Shown: piece after piece, positions 45,361-55,916 of the stretch
Layout of the letters: each line of letters begins with the position of its first letter
Numbering within the stretch: position 1 is the first letter of the stretch
NCBI RefSeq assembly: GCF_040373385.1
Contig: NZ_JBDXXH010000004.1
Location: 425,952 to 489,951 of the forward strand
Reading direction: 5' to 3'
DNA length: 64,000 bases
Source of the DNA: Nitratidesulfovibrio sp.
GTDB taxonomy: Bacteria; Desulfobacterota; Desulfovibrionia; Desulfovibrionales; Desulfovibrionaceae
Notes under the pieces: model-generated
Databases searched by the model: none
Seen by the model: the letters and a program-made list of their open reading frames with translations, nothing else
Told to the model about the DNA's origin: nothing
Translations under genes and position numbers: made by a program

Positions 45361-45395
45361 AAGGCTCCGGCTTGCAGATGTGCCGGGGCCTTTTT
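45361..45395 (+). terminator. Rho-independent terminator after glutamate synthase genes
   Basis: AAGGCTCCGGC (45361-45371) pairs with GCCGGGGCCTT (45382-45392), one mismatch, loop of 10, with T-run through 45395. It lies 45 bases after the last gltS-type stop. Confidence 0.88.
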
Positions 45396-45531
45396 CGTTG
45401 CGGTTCCCCGCATCGGGCATGCCGAGGGTTGCGCGGCATGGCCGGAGTGCGCATACTCACACATTGGTCCGCAGCCTCACGTTTTCGGCGTCGCCCCATG
45501 CGCCGCGCCTGCACCCCGACCGGAGCCTTGC

Positions 45532-47385
45532 ATGCCGCACAACATCGATCTCATCCTGACCCTGGCGGGCGGCCTTACCGCCGCGCTGGCCCTTGGTTTC
45601 ATCACCCAGAAACTGCGCCTGTCGCCCATCGTGGGCTATCTGCTGGCGGGCATGGTGGTGGGGCCGTACTCGCCCGGTTTCGTGGCCGATGCGGACACGG
45701 CCACCCAGTTCGCCGAACTGGGCGTCATTCTGCTGATGTTCGGGGTGGGGCTGCATTTTCATCTCAAGGACCTGATGGCCGTGCGTTCCGTGGCCGTGCC
45801 GGGGGCCATCGTGCAGATTGCCGCCGCCACCGTGCTGGGCATGCTGGCCACGCACGTTTTCGACTGGTCGTGGACGGCTGGGGCCGTGTTCGGCATGGCC
45901 ATTTCGGTGGCCAGTACCGTGGTGCTTACCCGCGTGCTGGCCGACAACCGGGCCATGCACACCCCCGTGGGGCACGTGGCCATCGGCTGGCTGGTGGTGG
46001 AGGACCTGTTCACCATTCTTGTACTGGTGCTGCTGCCCGCGCTGTTCCCGCCTGCTGCGGCGTCTGGCGGTGCCGGGGGCGCATCCGTTTCGGTATGGGC
46101 CACCCTGGGCACCACCACCCTGAAGTTGGCAGCCCTGGTGGTGTTCACCCTGGTGGCCGGTCAGCGGGTGATTCCGCTGCTGCTGTCCTACGTGGCCCGT
46201 ACCGGCACGCGCGACCTGTTCACCCTGGCCGTGCTGGTGCTGGCGCTGGGCATTGCCGTGGGGGCGGCGGAGTTCTTCGGCGCGTCCATGGCGCTGGGGG
46301 CCTTTCTTGCGGGTATGGTGGTGGGGCAGTCCGAGTTCAGCGCCCGCGCGGCGGCAGAGGCGCTGCCCATGCGCGACGCCTTTGCGGTACTGTTTTTCGT
46401 GTCCGTGGGCATGCTGTTCGACCCTGCCTCGCTGGCCACCGGCTGGCCGCTGATGCTGGTCACCCTGGCCATCGTGCTGCTGGGCAAGCCGCTGGCGGCC
46501 CTGCTGGTGGTGCTGGTGCTGGGCCATCCCCTGCGCAAAGCCGTATCCGTGGCCGTGGCGCTGGCCCAGATCGGTGAATTTTCGTTCATTCTCGCATCGA
46601 TGGGAACCGCGCTGGGCGTGCTGCCGCCAGAGGCGGGCAACGCCCTTGTGGTGGCGGCAGTTGTGTCCATCACCATCAACCCCTTGTTGTACAAGGGGAT
46701 CGATCCCCTGATGAAGGCGCTGGCCCGCCGGGGCATCGGCGTGGCGCGCCCGGCTGCCGGGGGCGGGCCCGTGCCGGTGCCCGTGGATGATGCGCATCGC
46801 GTGGTGCTGGTCGGCTACGGGCCGGTGGGCCGGGCCATTGCCCGCATCCTGCGCGACAACGACATGGACGTGGTGGTGGTGGAGATGAACATCGACACGG
46901 TGCGCGAACTGCACGAGCAGGCCGCGCGCGAGGCGGCACACCTGGACGCCGGAACGGAAGGCGGCGTCAACGTGGCGGGTTCCGCCGGTGCCGATGGTTC
47001 CGCCAGCGCAGCCGGTGACACGTCCGACAAGGGCGTCGATCATCCCGAACTCCCCCTGCGGCCCGTGCACGGCGATGCCACCCAGGCCGAGATACTGCGC
47101 CATGCAGGGCTGGAAGAGGCCGAGGCGCTGATCATTTCTTCCGCGGCGGCCCCGGCGCGCGAGATCATCGAGGTGGCGCGCGGCGTGAACCCCGACGCGC
47201 GCATCCTCATCCACACCACCTACCTGCGCGAGGCAGAGGCCCTGCGGGCGGGCGGGGCGGAGGTGGTCTTTTCCGGCGAGGGGGCGGTGGCCCTGTCGTT
47301 GTCCACCTTCCTGCTGCGCGAACTGGGCGCCACCGACGAACAGGTGGAGGCAGAGCGCAGGCGCATCCGCCACGATTTCTGCTGA
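45532..47385 (+). CDS. Kef-type monovalent cation:proton antiporter (CPA2)
   Basis: This is an inner-membrane CPA2 transporter of 617 aa from ATG 45532, with CGGAG eight bases upstream. About 12 membrane helices span ~5-385, with the conserved pore motifs GYLLAGMVVGPYSPG and ALGAFLAGMVVGQSEF. A cytoplasmic RCK/TrkA-N nucleotide-binding domain (~425-605) has VVLVGYGPVGRAIARIL (GxGxxG) and VHGDATQAEIL. An Ala/Gly-rich insert of ~35 residues splits the RCK domain. K+/H+ exchange is the usual activity; the ion is not decided. It is monocistronic between two terminator or leader regions. Confidence 0.9.
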   Translation: MPHNIDLILTLAGGLTAALALGFITQKLRLSPIVGYLLAGMVVGPYSPGFVADADTATQFAELGVILLMFGVGLHFHLKDLMAVRSVAVPGAIVQIAAATVLGMLATHVFDWSWTAGAVFGMAISVASTVVLTRVLADNRAMHTPVGHVAIGWLVVEDLFTILVLVLLPALFPPAAASGGAGGASVSVWATLGTTTLKLAALVVFTLVAGQRVIPLLLSYVARTGTRDLFTLAVLVLALGIAVGAAEFFGASMALGAFLAGMVVGQSEFSARAAAEALPMRDAFAVLFFVSVGMLFDPASLATGWPLMLVTLAIVLLGKPLAALLVVLVLGHPLRKAVSVAVALAQIGEFSFILASMGTALGVLPPEAGNALVVAAVVSITINPLLYKGIDPLMKALARRGIGVARPAAGGGPVPVPVDDAHRVVLVGYGPVGRAIARILRDNDMDVVVVEMNIDTVRELHEQAAREAAHLDAGTEGGVNVAGSAGADGSASAAGDTSDKGVDHPELPLRPVHGDATQAEILRHAGLEEAEALIISSAAAPAREIIEVARGVNPDARILIHTTYLREAEALRAGGAEVVFSGEGAVALSLSTFLLRELGATDEQVEAERRRIRHDFC

Positions 47386-47658
47386 GGCACGCCCGGTCAG
47401 CCCCCCTCCGTCCCGTCGTTCTGCCTGTCCGGTCCGCCAAGCCAGCCGAGCCAACCGTTCAGGGCGGTCAGCTGTCCTGAGCGTGTGGGGGGAGGGCGCC
47501 GCGTCGTCCGCCGTCTCGTTTCGTCACGCCGGGGCGGAAGGCCCGTTGCCGCATTTGTTTCCCGGCTCCTGCGCCGCATGGGCCACGCGGTCCGGCGGCC
47601 AGAAAAGCGTTGAAAAAAAAGGCCACGGCAGGTAGGTAAGTCACGTTTTGCGACCATA

Positions 47659-47679
47659 ACGCCCTCCTAGCGGGGGCGT
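47659..47679 (+). other. Hairpin in the yajC leader
   Basis: ACGCCC (47659-47664) and GGGCGT (47674-47679) enclose nine bases, ending 18 bases before yajC ATG and close to its AAGGAGG. It could affect yajC translation. Otherwise the 47386-47697 gap holds no gene that I can support. Confidence 0.4.
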
Positions 47680-47697
47680 AACCTTCAAGGAGGCATC

Positions 47698-48099
47698 ATG
47701 CTCTGGACCAACGTGGCGCATGCCATGGGCGCGGGTCAGACGGTCGGCGGCGGGGCCAACCCCATCGCGTCTTTCGTGCCGCTGATTCTCATGTTCGCCA
47801 TTTTCTATTTTCTCCTGATCCGTCCCCAGCAGAAGAAGGCCAAGGAACACAAGGCCATGCTGGAGTCCATCAAGAAGGGCGACAACGTCGTGACCGCCGG
47901 GGGCATCTACGCCCGCGTGTTCGAAGTGCAGGACGACGTGCTGGTGCTCGACCTTGGCGAAACCAAGGTCCGCGTGGGCCGTTCCTTCGTCAGCGCCGTC
48001 ATCGACCCCAAGGCGAAGAAGGACGACAAGAAGCCTGCCGACAAGAAGGCTGGCAAGGACGCGGACAAGAAGGAAAACGGGAAGGACGGGCAGAAGTAG
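47698..48099 (+). CDS. yajC: Preprotein translocase subunit YajC
   Basis: This is an accessory subunit of the SecDF-YajC complex. It has 133 aa. A single membrane helix (~25-42, FVPLILMFAIFYFLLI) is followed by the conserved RPQQKKAKEHKAML and a small cytoplasmic beta domain (NVVTAGGIYARV). The C-terminal ~35 residues are a Lys/Asp repeat tail (KKDDKKPADKKAG), longer than in many homologues. AAGGAGG sits seven bases before ATG. It heads the yajC-secD-secF operon. Confidence 0.96.
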   Translation: MLWTNVAHAMGAGQTVGGGANPIASFVPLILMFAIFYFLLIRPQQKKAKEHKAMLESIKKGDNVVTAGGIYARVFEVQDDVLVLDLGETKVRVGRSFVSAVIDPKAKKDDKKPADKKAGKDADKKENGKDGQK

Positions 48100-48224
48100 C
48101 CCCGTTTCCCTCGGCATGGGGCAAGCACGCGCGCCGTGGATACGGCTGGCGCCTGCTTGCCTTTTTGCCGTGAATGCGGCCGGGGGCCGCACCCGCGTGA
48201 CATACCGCAACTCCAGGAGTCGCA

Positions 48225-49823
48225 ATGAAAGAGGGTTTCCGCTGGAGACTCGCCGTGGTGCTGGCCGTGCTGCTGTTCGGCGCGGCCTACGTGCTGCCGA
48301 GCCTGCCCGGCATCAAGTCGTCGCCGTTGGGCCGGTTTCTGCCCGACAGCACCATCAGCCTCGGGCTAGACCTCATGGGCGGCATCCACCTGACGCTCGG
48401 CGTAGAGGTGGAAAAGGCCGTGGAAAATTCGCTGACCCAGATGGGCCAGGACATCCGCACCATGGCGCGCGACAAGGAAGTTTTCGTGCTGCGCCCGCGC
48501 GTGCTGCCCGGCGACCGCATAGAGTTCGTGCTGGCCAAGGCGGAGCAGCGCGAGGTGCTGGGCGAACTGCTGGCCAAGCAGTTCCCGCAGCTCAGCGTTG
48601 CCGCGCCGCAGACCACCGATGACGGGCAGCTGCGCTACGTGGCCACCATGAAGCCGGAATATCGCAAGACCATCAGCGATATGGCGCTGGAGCAGGCGGT
48701 CAAGACCATCCGCAACCGCATCGACCAGTTCGGCGTGGCCGAACCGGACATCCGCAAGCAGCAGGACAACCGCATCCAGATCCAGTTGCCCGGCCTGCAC
48801 GACACCCAGCGCGCCATCCAGATCATCGGCCAGACGGCCCACCTGGAATTCCACATCGTGCGCGACGACGTGGACGCGGAAAAGGCCGCGCGCGGCATCC
48901 TGCCGCCCGGCACCGAGGTGCGTTCCATGATCCGGCGCGGGGCCGACGGCAGCCAGTCCGAAACCCCTCTGGTGGTGGACAAGGAAGCCGTGCTGACCGG
49001 CGAATACGTGGCCGATGCGCGCCCCGGCTTCGACAATTTCAACCAGGCCTACGTGATGCTGACCTTCAACAGCCGCGGCGCGGCCATGTTCGAACGCATC
49101 ACCCAGGAAAACGTGCGCAAGCGCCTGGCCATCGTGCTGGACGGCAAGGTCTATTCCGCGCCGGTCATCCAGGAAAAGATCGGCGGGGGGCGCGCCAGCA
49201 TCACCGGCAAGTTCTCCACGGCAGAGGCGCAGGACCTTGCCATCGTGCTGCGAGCGGGGTCCTTGCCCGCGCCGGTGACCGTGCTTGAAGAACGCACCGT
49301 CGGCCCTTCGCTGGGCCAGGAATCCATCGACAAGGGCGTGCTTGCCGCCGTTGTCGGCGGCGCGGCGGTGATGATCTTCATGGTGGTGTACTACGGCGTG
49401 TCCGGCCTTATCGCCGACGTCATGCTGTGCTTCACCGTGCTGCTTCTTCTGGCGGGCATGGCGGTCTTTGGCGCCACCCTGACCCTGCCGGGCCTTGCGG
49501 GCATCGTGCTGACCCTGGGCATGGCCGTGGACGCCAACGTGCTGATCTACGAACGCATCCGTGAGGAACTGCGCAAGGGGCACACGGTGCTTTCGGCCAT
49601 CCACGAGGGCTTCGACCGCGCCACGCTGGCCATCACCGACTCGAACCTGACCACCATCATCGCGGCGGCCATCCTGTACCAGTTCGGCACCGGACCGGTA
49701 CGCGGCTTTGCCGTCACGCTGTCGCTGGGCATCATCGCGTCCATGTTCACCGCCATCTTCGTCTCGCGCGTGGTCTTCCAGGCCTGGAAGGGCGGTTCGG
49801 GCGACAAACGCCTCAGCATATAG
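48225..49823 (+). CDS. secD: Protein translocase subunit SecD
   Basis: SecD uses proton motive force to help pull preproteins through SecYEG. It has 532 aa. The first membrane helix is ~7-28, followed by SLGLDLMGGIHLTLGVE (the DGG-type motif, ~45). The periplasmic P1 and P4 domains span ~60-345. Five C-terminal helices (~355-520) include GMAVDANVLIYERIREELR, the conserved helix with the functional Asp. Its length is normal for a single SecD. It is 125 bp after yajC and 15 bp before secF. Confidence 0.97.
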   Translation: MKEGFRWRLAVVLAVLLFGAAYVLPSLPGIKSSPLGRFLPDSTISLGLDLMGGIHLTLGVEVEKAVENSLTQMGQDIRTMARDKEVFVLRPRVLPGDRIEFVLAKAEQREVLGELLAKQFPQLSVAAPQTTDDGQLRYVATMKPEYRKTISDMALEQAVKTIRNRIDQFGVAEPDIRKQQDNRIQIQLPGLHDTQRAIQIIGQTAHLEFHIVRDDVDAEKAARGILPPGTEVRSMIRRGADGSQSETPLVVDKEAVLTGEYVADARPGFDNFNQAYVMLTFNSRGAAMFERITQENVRKRLAIVLDGKVYSAPVIQEKIGGGRASITGKFSTAEAQDLAIVLRAGSLPAPVTVLEERTVGPSLGQESIDKGVLAAVVGGAAVMIFMVVYYGVSGLIADVMLCFTVLLLLAGMAVFGATLTLPGLAGIVLTLGMAVDANVLIYERIREELRKGHTVLSAIHEGFDRATLAITDSNLTTIIAAAILYQFGTGPVRGFAVTLSLGIIASMFTAIFVSRVVFQAWKGGSGDKRLSI

Positions 49824-49838
49824 CGGAGGAGAGCCACA

Positions 49839-50924
49839 ATGGGTTTCTCGTTCATCCGGCATGATACCAATGTCGATTTCGTGGGCATGCGCCACAAGGC
49901 GTACGTGCTTTCCATCGGGCTTGTTCTCGTGGGCCTTCTGTCCATGGCTTTCAAGGGCGGCCTGACGTACGGCATCGACTTCGCGGGCGGGGCCATCGTG
50001 CAGGTCAAGTTCGACCGGCCCGTGCATGACGACGACCTGAAGAAGAGCCTGGAGGGCACAAGCCTGCCCGGCCTTGCCGTGCAGCGCTTTGGCGAGGGCG
50101 AAACCGATTACCTCATCCGCATCTCGCATTCGGACGAATCGGCGGAGGCCATCCGCACGGCGGTCACCGAGGCGCTGAAGTCCAACATCAAGGACGCCAG
50201 TTTCGAGGTGCAGCGCCTGGAAATGGTCGGCCCCAAGGTGGGCGCGGACCTGAAGAGCAAGGCGGTTGAGGCGCTGTACTACGCAGTGCTGCTCATCGCC
50301 ATCTACATCTCCGGCCGGTTCGAGCGGCGCTGGATGGCGTCTGCCGTCATGGCGGGCACCCTGGCGGGCGGCATGTACCTGCTGGGGCTCATCGGCGTGC
50401 CCAAGCTGTGGCTGGTGCCGTTCTCGCTGGTGCTCACCATCGTGCTGTGCTGGAAGCTGCGGCTCAATTTCGCCCTGGGGGCCATCGTGGCACTGGTGCA
50501 CGACGTGCTGATCACCCTGGGCGTGCTGTCCTTGCTGGACAAGGAAGTGGACCTGAACATCGTGGCGGCCATCCTGACCCTGGTGGGCTATTCGCTGAAC
50601 GACACCATCATCGTCTACGACCGCATCCGCGAAACGCTGCGCACCCACCGCAAGGAATGGACCTACGCGCGCATCATCAACACCAGCATCAACCAGACGC
50701 TCAGCCGCACCATCCTGACGGGCGGCACGACGCTGCTGGTCATCCTGGCGCTGTTCGTGCTGGGCGGCGGGGTCATCCACGACTTCGCGCTGACCATGCT
50801 GGTGGGCGTGTTCGTGGGCATCCTGTCCTCCATCTTCGTGGCAAGCCCGGTGCTGCTGCACTTCGGCATGCCCGAGGAGGAAAAGGAACCCGCGCCGCGC
50901 GTGGGGCAGGAAGGGGCCGTGTAG
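49839..50924 (+). CDS. secF: Protein translocase subunit SecF
   Basis: This is the partner of SecD, 361 aa. Helix one (~20-40) is followed by LTYGIDFAGGAIVQVKFD, the SecF D-GG motif. A short periplasmic domain (~60-160) precedes five helices (~165-320), which contain GYSLNDTIIVYDRIRE (the conserved Asp-containing segment) and TILTGGTTLLVILALF. GGAGG precedes ATG. The cytoplasmic tail is acidic and short. It ends the yajC-secD-secF operon before a terminator. Confidence 0.97.
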   Translation: MGFSFIRHDTNVDFVGMRHKAYVLSIGLVLVGLLSMAFKGGLTYGIDFAGGAIVQVKFDRPVHDDDLKKSLEGTSLPGLAVQRFGEGETDYLIRISHSDESAEAIRTAVTEALKSNIKDASFEVQRLEMVGPKVGADLKSKAVEALYYAVLLIAIYISGRFERRWMASAVMAGTLAGGMYLLGLIGVPKLWLVPFSLVLTIVLCWKLRLNFALGAIVALVHDVLITLGVLSLLDKEVDLNIVAAILTLVGYSLNDTIIVYDRIRETLRTHRKEWTYARIINTSINQTLSRTILTGGTTLLVILALFVLGGGVIHDFALTMLVGVFVGILSSIFVASPVLLHFGMPEEEKEPAPRVGQEGAV

Positions 50925-50955
50925 ACGGTCTTTTCCGGCACGCATTGCAAGACGA

Positions 50956-50985
50956 ACGGGCGGCACGCGAGTGTCGCCCGTTTTT
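50956..50985 (+). terminator. Rho-independent terminator after secF
   Basis: ACGGGCGGCAC (50956-50966) and GTGTCGCCCGT (50971-50981), with one mismatch and loop GCGA, are followed by Ts through 50985. It lies 31 bases after the secF stop. Confidence 0.92.
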
Positions 50986-51012
50986 ACATGTTATCATCCT
51001 CAATATCCGCCA

Positions 51013-51043
51013 ATTGCGTAAGAATTGCGTAAAGATTGCGCAA
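51013..51043 (+). promoter_or_regulatory. Three 11-bp-phased direct repeats upstream of the cytochrome/cox operon
   Basis: ATTGCGTAA (51013-51021), ATTGCGTAA (51024-51032) and ATTGCGCAA (51035-51043) recur with an exact 11-base period, on one face of the helix. They lie about 137 bp upstream of the first cytochrome gene. Phased direct repeats are typical of OmpR/PhoB-type response regulators; a regulator is inferred, not seen. Confidence 0.6.
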
Positions 51044-51111
51044 ACAATGCGGCACAAGATGCGCCGTGGGTCTGGCAAGGGCGCGGGCATGCGGCCAATG
51101 CGCGAAGGCGG

Positions 51112-51141
51112 TTGCTTTTTTTGGTCATCAGGCGTTATCCT
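51112..51141 (+). promoter_or_regulatory. Possible promoter of the cytochrome c553/cox operon
   Basis: TTGCTT (51112-51117) and TATCCT (51136-51141) are 18 bases apart, about 40 bp upstream of ATG 51180. The -35 element is weak, consistent with an activated promoter. The same TTATCCTACA context occurs in the cbpA promoter region. Confidence 0.35.
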
Positions 51142-51179
51142 ACAGGTACTTGGAATCGTTTTTGCCCTGTGGAGGTGAC

Positions 51180-51506
51180 ATGAAGGCAATCGTGATGGGT
51201 GCGGTTCTCGGCACACTGCTGGCCTGCACGGCGTGGGCTCCGGTGACCGTACGCACTGTGCTGGCCGCCGACGGTGCGACGCTGTATACCCAGTGCGCGG
51301 GCTGTCATGGCGAGGATGGCGGCAAGGCGGCCCTGGGGGCCGCGCGCCCCGTGAAGGGCCAGACGGCCGATGCCCTGTACGGCAAGCTCAAGGGCTATGC
51401 CGAGGGAAGCTATGGTGGCTCGAAAAAGGCCGTCATGGTGGGTATAGCCAAAAAACTTTCGGACGGGGACATGCGCGCTTTGGCCGCGCACATGGCCTCC
51501 TTCTAG
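51180..51506 (+). CDS. Cytochrome c553-like monoheme cytochrome (paralogue 1)
   Basis: This is a periplasmic class I cytochrome c of 108 aa from ATG 51180, with GGAGGTGAC upstream. A signal peptide (~1-29) ends near VLAADG. The mature part has the heme motif CAGCH (~38) and a YGGSKKAVM segment with the probable Met axial ligand. It is closely similar to the next gene, clearly a tandem duplication, but diverged (the mature start is ADGATLYTQ here and ADGAALYKS there). It is probably an electron donor in the same pathway as the downstream oxidase. Confidence 0.92.
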   Translation: MKAIVMGAVLGTLLACTAWAPVTVRTVLAADGATLYTQCAGCHGEDGGKAALGAARPVKGQTADALYGKLKGYAEGSYGGSKKAVMVGIAKKLSDGDMRALAAHMASF

Positions 51507-51573
51507 CCCGGTACGGGCGGGTATCCCGCCGTTATCCGGAACAACCCGGCATCATCAGAACAGGAGACATCGC

Positions 51574-51882
51574 ATGAAACGCATCCTTGTGGTCATGAGC
51601 ATCTGTGCCGCCCTTGCCTTTGGCATTTCCGCCGCCGTGGCCGCCGACGGCGCCGCCCTGTACAAGTCGTGCGTGGGTTGCCACGGTGCCGACGGCTCCA
51701 AGCAGGCCATGGGCGTGGGCCATGCCGTGAAGGGCCAGAAGGCCGACGAACTGTTCAAGAAACTGAAGGGCTACGCCGACGGCAGCTACGGCGGCGAGAA
51801 AAAGGCCGTCATGACCAACCTCGTCAAGCGCTATTCCGACGAGGAAATGAAGGCCATGGCCGATTACATGTCCAAGCTGTAG
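51574..51882 (+). CDS. Cytochrome c553
   Basis: This is a small periplasmic monoheme cytochrome, 102 aa with a 23-residue signal peptide, giving a 79-residue mature protein starting [10 protein letters not shown]. The heme motif CVGCH and GGEKKAVM (Met ligand) are present. From memory the mature sequence matches the long-studied D. vulgaris cytochrome c553, most closely the Miyazaki form; this should be confirmed by alignment. AGGAGACATCGC precedes ATG. It lies at the head of the cox operon, so donation of electrons to the oxidase CuA subunit is the natural role. Confidence 0.94.
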   Translation: MKRILVVMSICAALAFGISAAVAADGAALYKSCVGCHGADGSKQAMGVGHAVKGQKADELFKKLKGYADGSYGGEKKAVMTNLVKRYSDEEMKAMADYMSKL

Positions 51883-51892
51883 GAGCAGGGTG

Positions 51893-53161
51893 ATGCGCGT
51901 GCGCCATCATTTCCAGACGATTGTCGGCGTGCGCGCGCTCGTCGCCGCAGTCTTGCTGTTTGGTCTGTCCGTCATGTCCGCCACGGGGGGCAGGGCGGCG
52001 GTTTCGACCGTCGCTCCGTCCCCCGTTCCTTCCCTGGTCCTGCTTGCTGCCGCCGATGCCGTCCCCCCCGCTCCGGCAGGCGCGGGCGACGCGGCCCATG
52101 CCGGGCACGACGCTGCCCCGGCCAGTCCGGCCAGTTCGGACAGTTCGGACAGTCATGCCGGGCATGCCGGGCATGCCGCAACTGAAGCCGGGGCCATGCC
52201 TGCCGACCATGGGGGCCATGCCATGCCCACTGCGGCGGCGAACGCCTCCGGCGAGTCCGCAGGCCATCAGGGACATGGTTCCGACGCTGCCGCACAGGCC
52301 CCGGCGGAGCACGTGCACCCGGTGCCCCCGCCCACCACGGGCAAACTGGGCCAGCCCGGCCAGGCTACGGCGACAGACCCGTCCTCCCAGACGCCCCTTG
52401 CAGGAGTTGACGAGCGCCTCGGCGACATCATCCCCGAGGGCATCCTGCTGCGCGACGAGACGGGAAAGCCCATCGACCCGCGCAGCCTGATGGATGTGCC
52501 GGTGATCATCGCGCCCATCTATTATTCCTGCCCCACCGTGTGCAACATGCTGCAAAGCTCGCTGGCGCGGGTGCTGCCGCAGGTGTCGCTGCAACCGGGC
52601 AAGGACTACCGGGTGCTGTCCGTGAGCTTTGACGAGACGGACACCCCGCAACTGGCTTCACGCAAGAAGCAGAACTATTTCGCGGCAATGAATTTTGCCT
52701 ATCCGGAGGATGGCTGGCGCTTCCTGTCCGGCGATCTTGCGTCCGTCAACAGGTTCATGGATGCCATCGGCTTCCGGTTCACCCGGCAGGGGCGCGATTT
52801 CATCCACCCCGTGGTGCTGGTGGTCACCGCACCGGGGGGCAAGGTGGTGCGCTACCTGTACGGCCAGAATTTCATGCCCTTCGACCTGACCATGGCCCTC
52901 ACGGAAGCCTCGCACGGCACCATCGGCCTGTCGGTGAAGCGCGTGCTGTCGTACTGCTTCACCTACGACCCGGAAGGACGGCGCTACGTGTTCGACTTCA
53001 TGCGCATCGCCGGGCTGATCATCCTGTTCGGCGCGGCGGTTCTGCTGTTCGTGCTGGTGCGGGGCGGCCCGCGCAGGAAGGAAGGGAAGGGCGCGGACGG
53101 GGCTGGCCCCAAGGGCACCCCCCCGGCAGGCAGCCCGCCTTCAGGTACGCCGCCGGGCTAG
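51893..53161 (+). CDS. SCO1/SenC-family copper chaperone for oxidase CuA
   Basis: This is a periplasmic, membrane-anchored thioredoxin-fold protein of 422 aa that delivers copper to CuA. The signal peptide/anchor is ~10-35. A long low-complexity linker (~40-155) rich in His, Gly and Ala (repeats of HAGH) could buffer copper. The Sco domain (~160-345) has the copper-binding SCPTVCNML (CxxxC, ~212) and the third-ligand His in FIHPVVLVV (~304). A second membrane helix (~378-398) and Gly/Pro-rich tail end the protein, which is unusual for Sco. AGGAG precedes ATG 51893; GTG 51890 is an alternative. The next gene is coxI. Confidence 0.88.
   Translation: MRVRHHFQTIVGVRALVAAVLLFGLSVMSATGGRAAVSTVAPSPVPSLVLLAAADAVPPAPAGAGDAAHAGHDAAPASPASSDSSDSHAGHAGHAATEAGAMPADHGGHAMPTAAANASGESAGHQGHGSDAAAQAPAEHVHPVPPPTTGKLGQPGQATATDPSSQTPLAGVDERLGDIIPEGILLRDETGKPIDPRSLMDVPVIIAPIYYSCPTVCNMLQSSLARVLPQVSLQPGKDYRVLSVSFDETDTPQLASRKKQNYFAAMNFAYPEDGWRFLSGDLASVNRFMDAIGFRFTRQGRDFIHPVVLVVTAPGGKVVRYLYGQNFMPFDLTMALTEASHGTIGLSVKRVLSYCFTYDPEGRRYVFDFMRIAGLIILFGAAVLLFVLVRGGPRRKEGKGADGAGPKGTPPAGSPPSGTPPG
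52120..52176. repeat. 9-bp tandem units inside the sco gene
   Basis: GGCCAGTCC, GGCCAGTTC, GGACAGTTC and GGACAGTCA (52120-52155) are followed by TGCCGGGCA-type units. The first set is the reverse complement of the GAACTGGCC family seen at 25935, 31486 and 34239; the second resembles the ATGCCGGGC units upstream of aspA. They encode part of the Ser/Asp and HAGH linker. Confidence 0.75.
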
Positions 53162-53250
53162 GCCGACGTTCCTGCATTTGTTCTCCGGCTTGGCCTGCCG
53201 GTTCGTCGTTCCGATGGCTGGGCATCACGCCCGGCCTCGCCCCGGCCCGA

Positions 53251-53360
53251 CTTGGTCCGACTTGGTCCGGCTTGGTCCGGCTTCGTCCCTCTTGGTCCCG
53301 CTTCGTCCGGCTTCGTCCCTCTTGGTCCCGCTTCGTCCGGTTTTGCCCAGCTTTGCCAGT
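53251..53360. repeat. Tandem array, 10-bp units upstream of coxI
   Basis: Nine decamers of consensus CTTSGTCCSG run in perfect register from 53251 to 53340, with degenerate units to 53360. A 30-bp block is repeated exactly (53281-53310 and 53311-53340). It fills the gap between sco and coxI. Confidence 0.9.
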
Positions 53361-53395
53361 CCGTCCGGTCCGCATCAGACACAGGAGACCATCGC

Positions 53396-55013
<1,618 letters not shown>

Positions 55014-55021
<8 letters not shown>

Positions 55022-55610
55022 GCACCGCGACTATGAAGGCGCCAAGATCGGCATGTGGCTGTTCCTGTTCACGGAAGTGCTGCTGTTCGGCGGGCTGTTC
55101 CTGCTCTATGCCGTGTACCTGCACCGCTACCCTGCGGAATTTCACGCGGCGGGCAAGGACCTGAGCCGCATCTTCGGCACGGCCAACACCGTCGTGCTCA
55201 TCACCAGTTCGTTGTGCATGGCGCTGGCCATCAGTGCGCTGCAACGCGGCAAGGTGGTGCTTTCGCAGCGGCTGGTGCTGCTGACCGTGGCCATGGCCGG
55301 GGTGTTCCTGGTGAACAAGTTCTTCGAGTGGAGCGCCAAGATCGGCCACGGCATCTACCCCAACAGTCCCGGCCTGCTCAAGCTGCCGCCCGGCGAGATG
55401 GTGTTCTTCAACCTGTATTACCTGATGACCGGGCTGCACGGCATCCACGTGATCATCGGCGGTGCCGTCCTGATGTACGGCTGGCATCTGATGCGCGTGG
55501 GCCGGGTGACCCCGGAGCACTTCGTGTTCCTGGAAAACGGCGGTCTGTACTGGCACCTGGTGGACCTGGTGTGGATATACCTGTTTCCGCTCTTCTACCT
55601 TGTGGTCTAG
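55014..55610 (+). CDS. Cytochrome c oxidase subunit III
   Basis: This is an integral membrane subunit of 198 aa with five predicted helices (the short five-helix form typical of A2/bacterial operons). IGMWLFLFTEVLLFGG near the N-terminus, VNKFFEWSAKI and GLHGIHVIIGG are family motifs; HxxxE-like residues lie in LENGGLYWHLVDLVWIYL. It overlaps the coxI stop by eight bases. Confidence 0.96.
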
Positions 55611-55619
55611 GGGGCCAGC

Positions 55620-55910
55620 ATGACCGGACACGATACAGAACACCATGCCGTACCCGTGCGCATCAACATGCTGGTGTGGGCGGCGCTGATGCTGCTGACC
55701 GCCACCACCGTGGGCGTCACCGCCTACGATTTCGGCTTCCTGAACGTGGTGGTGGCGCTGACCGTGGCCACCACCAAGGCGGGGCTGGTCATCCTGTGGT
55801 TCATGCACCTGCGCTACGAGGGCGCGGTCATTCGGCTGATGGTGTTCACTGCTTTCGTCATTCTTGCCATCGCCATCGGGTTCACCTTCTTCGACGTAGC
55901 GTACAGGTAG
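55620..55910 (+). CDS. Cytochrome c oxidase subunit IV (small)
   Basis: This is a small membrane subunit of 96 aa with three hydrophobic helices (~18-36, 42-60 and 68-90). TTKAGLVILWFMHLRYE is the segment that identifies the caa3-type subunit IV family. It lies nine bases after coxIII and six before the subunit II gene. It is thought to stabilise the complex and has no cofactor. Confidence 0.92.
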   Translation: MTGHDTEHHAVPVRINMLVWAALMLLTATTVGVTAYDFGFLNVVVALTVATTKAGLVILWFMHLRYEGAVIRLMVFTAFVILAIAIGFTFFDVAYR

Positions 55911-55916
55911 GTTCCC

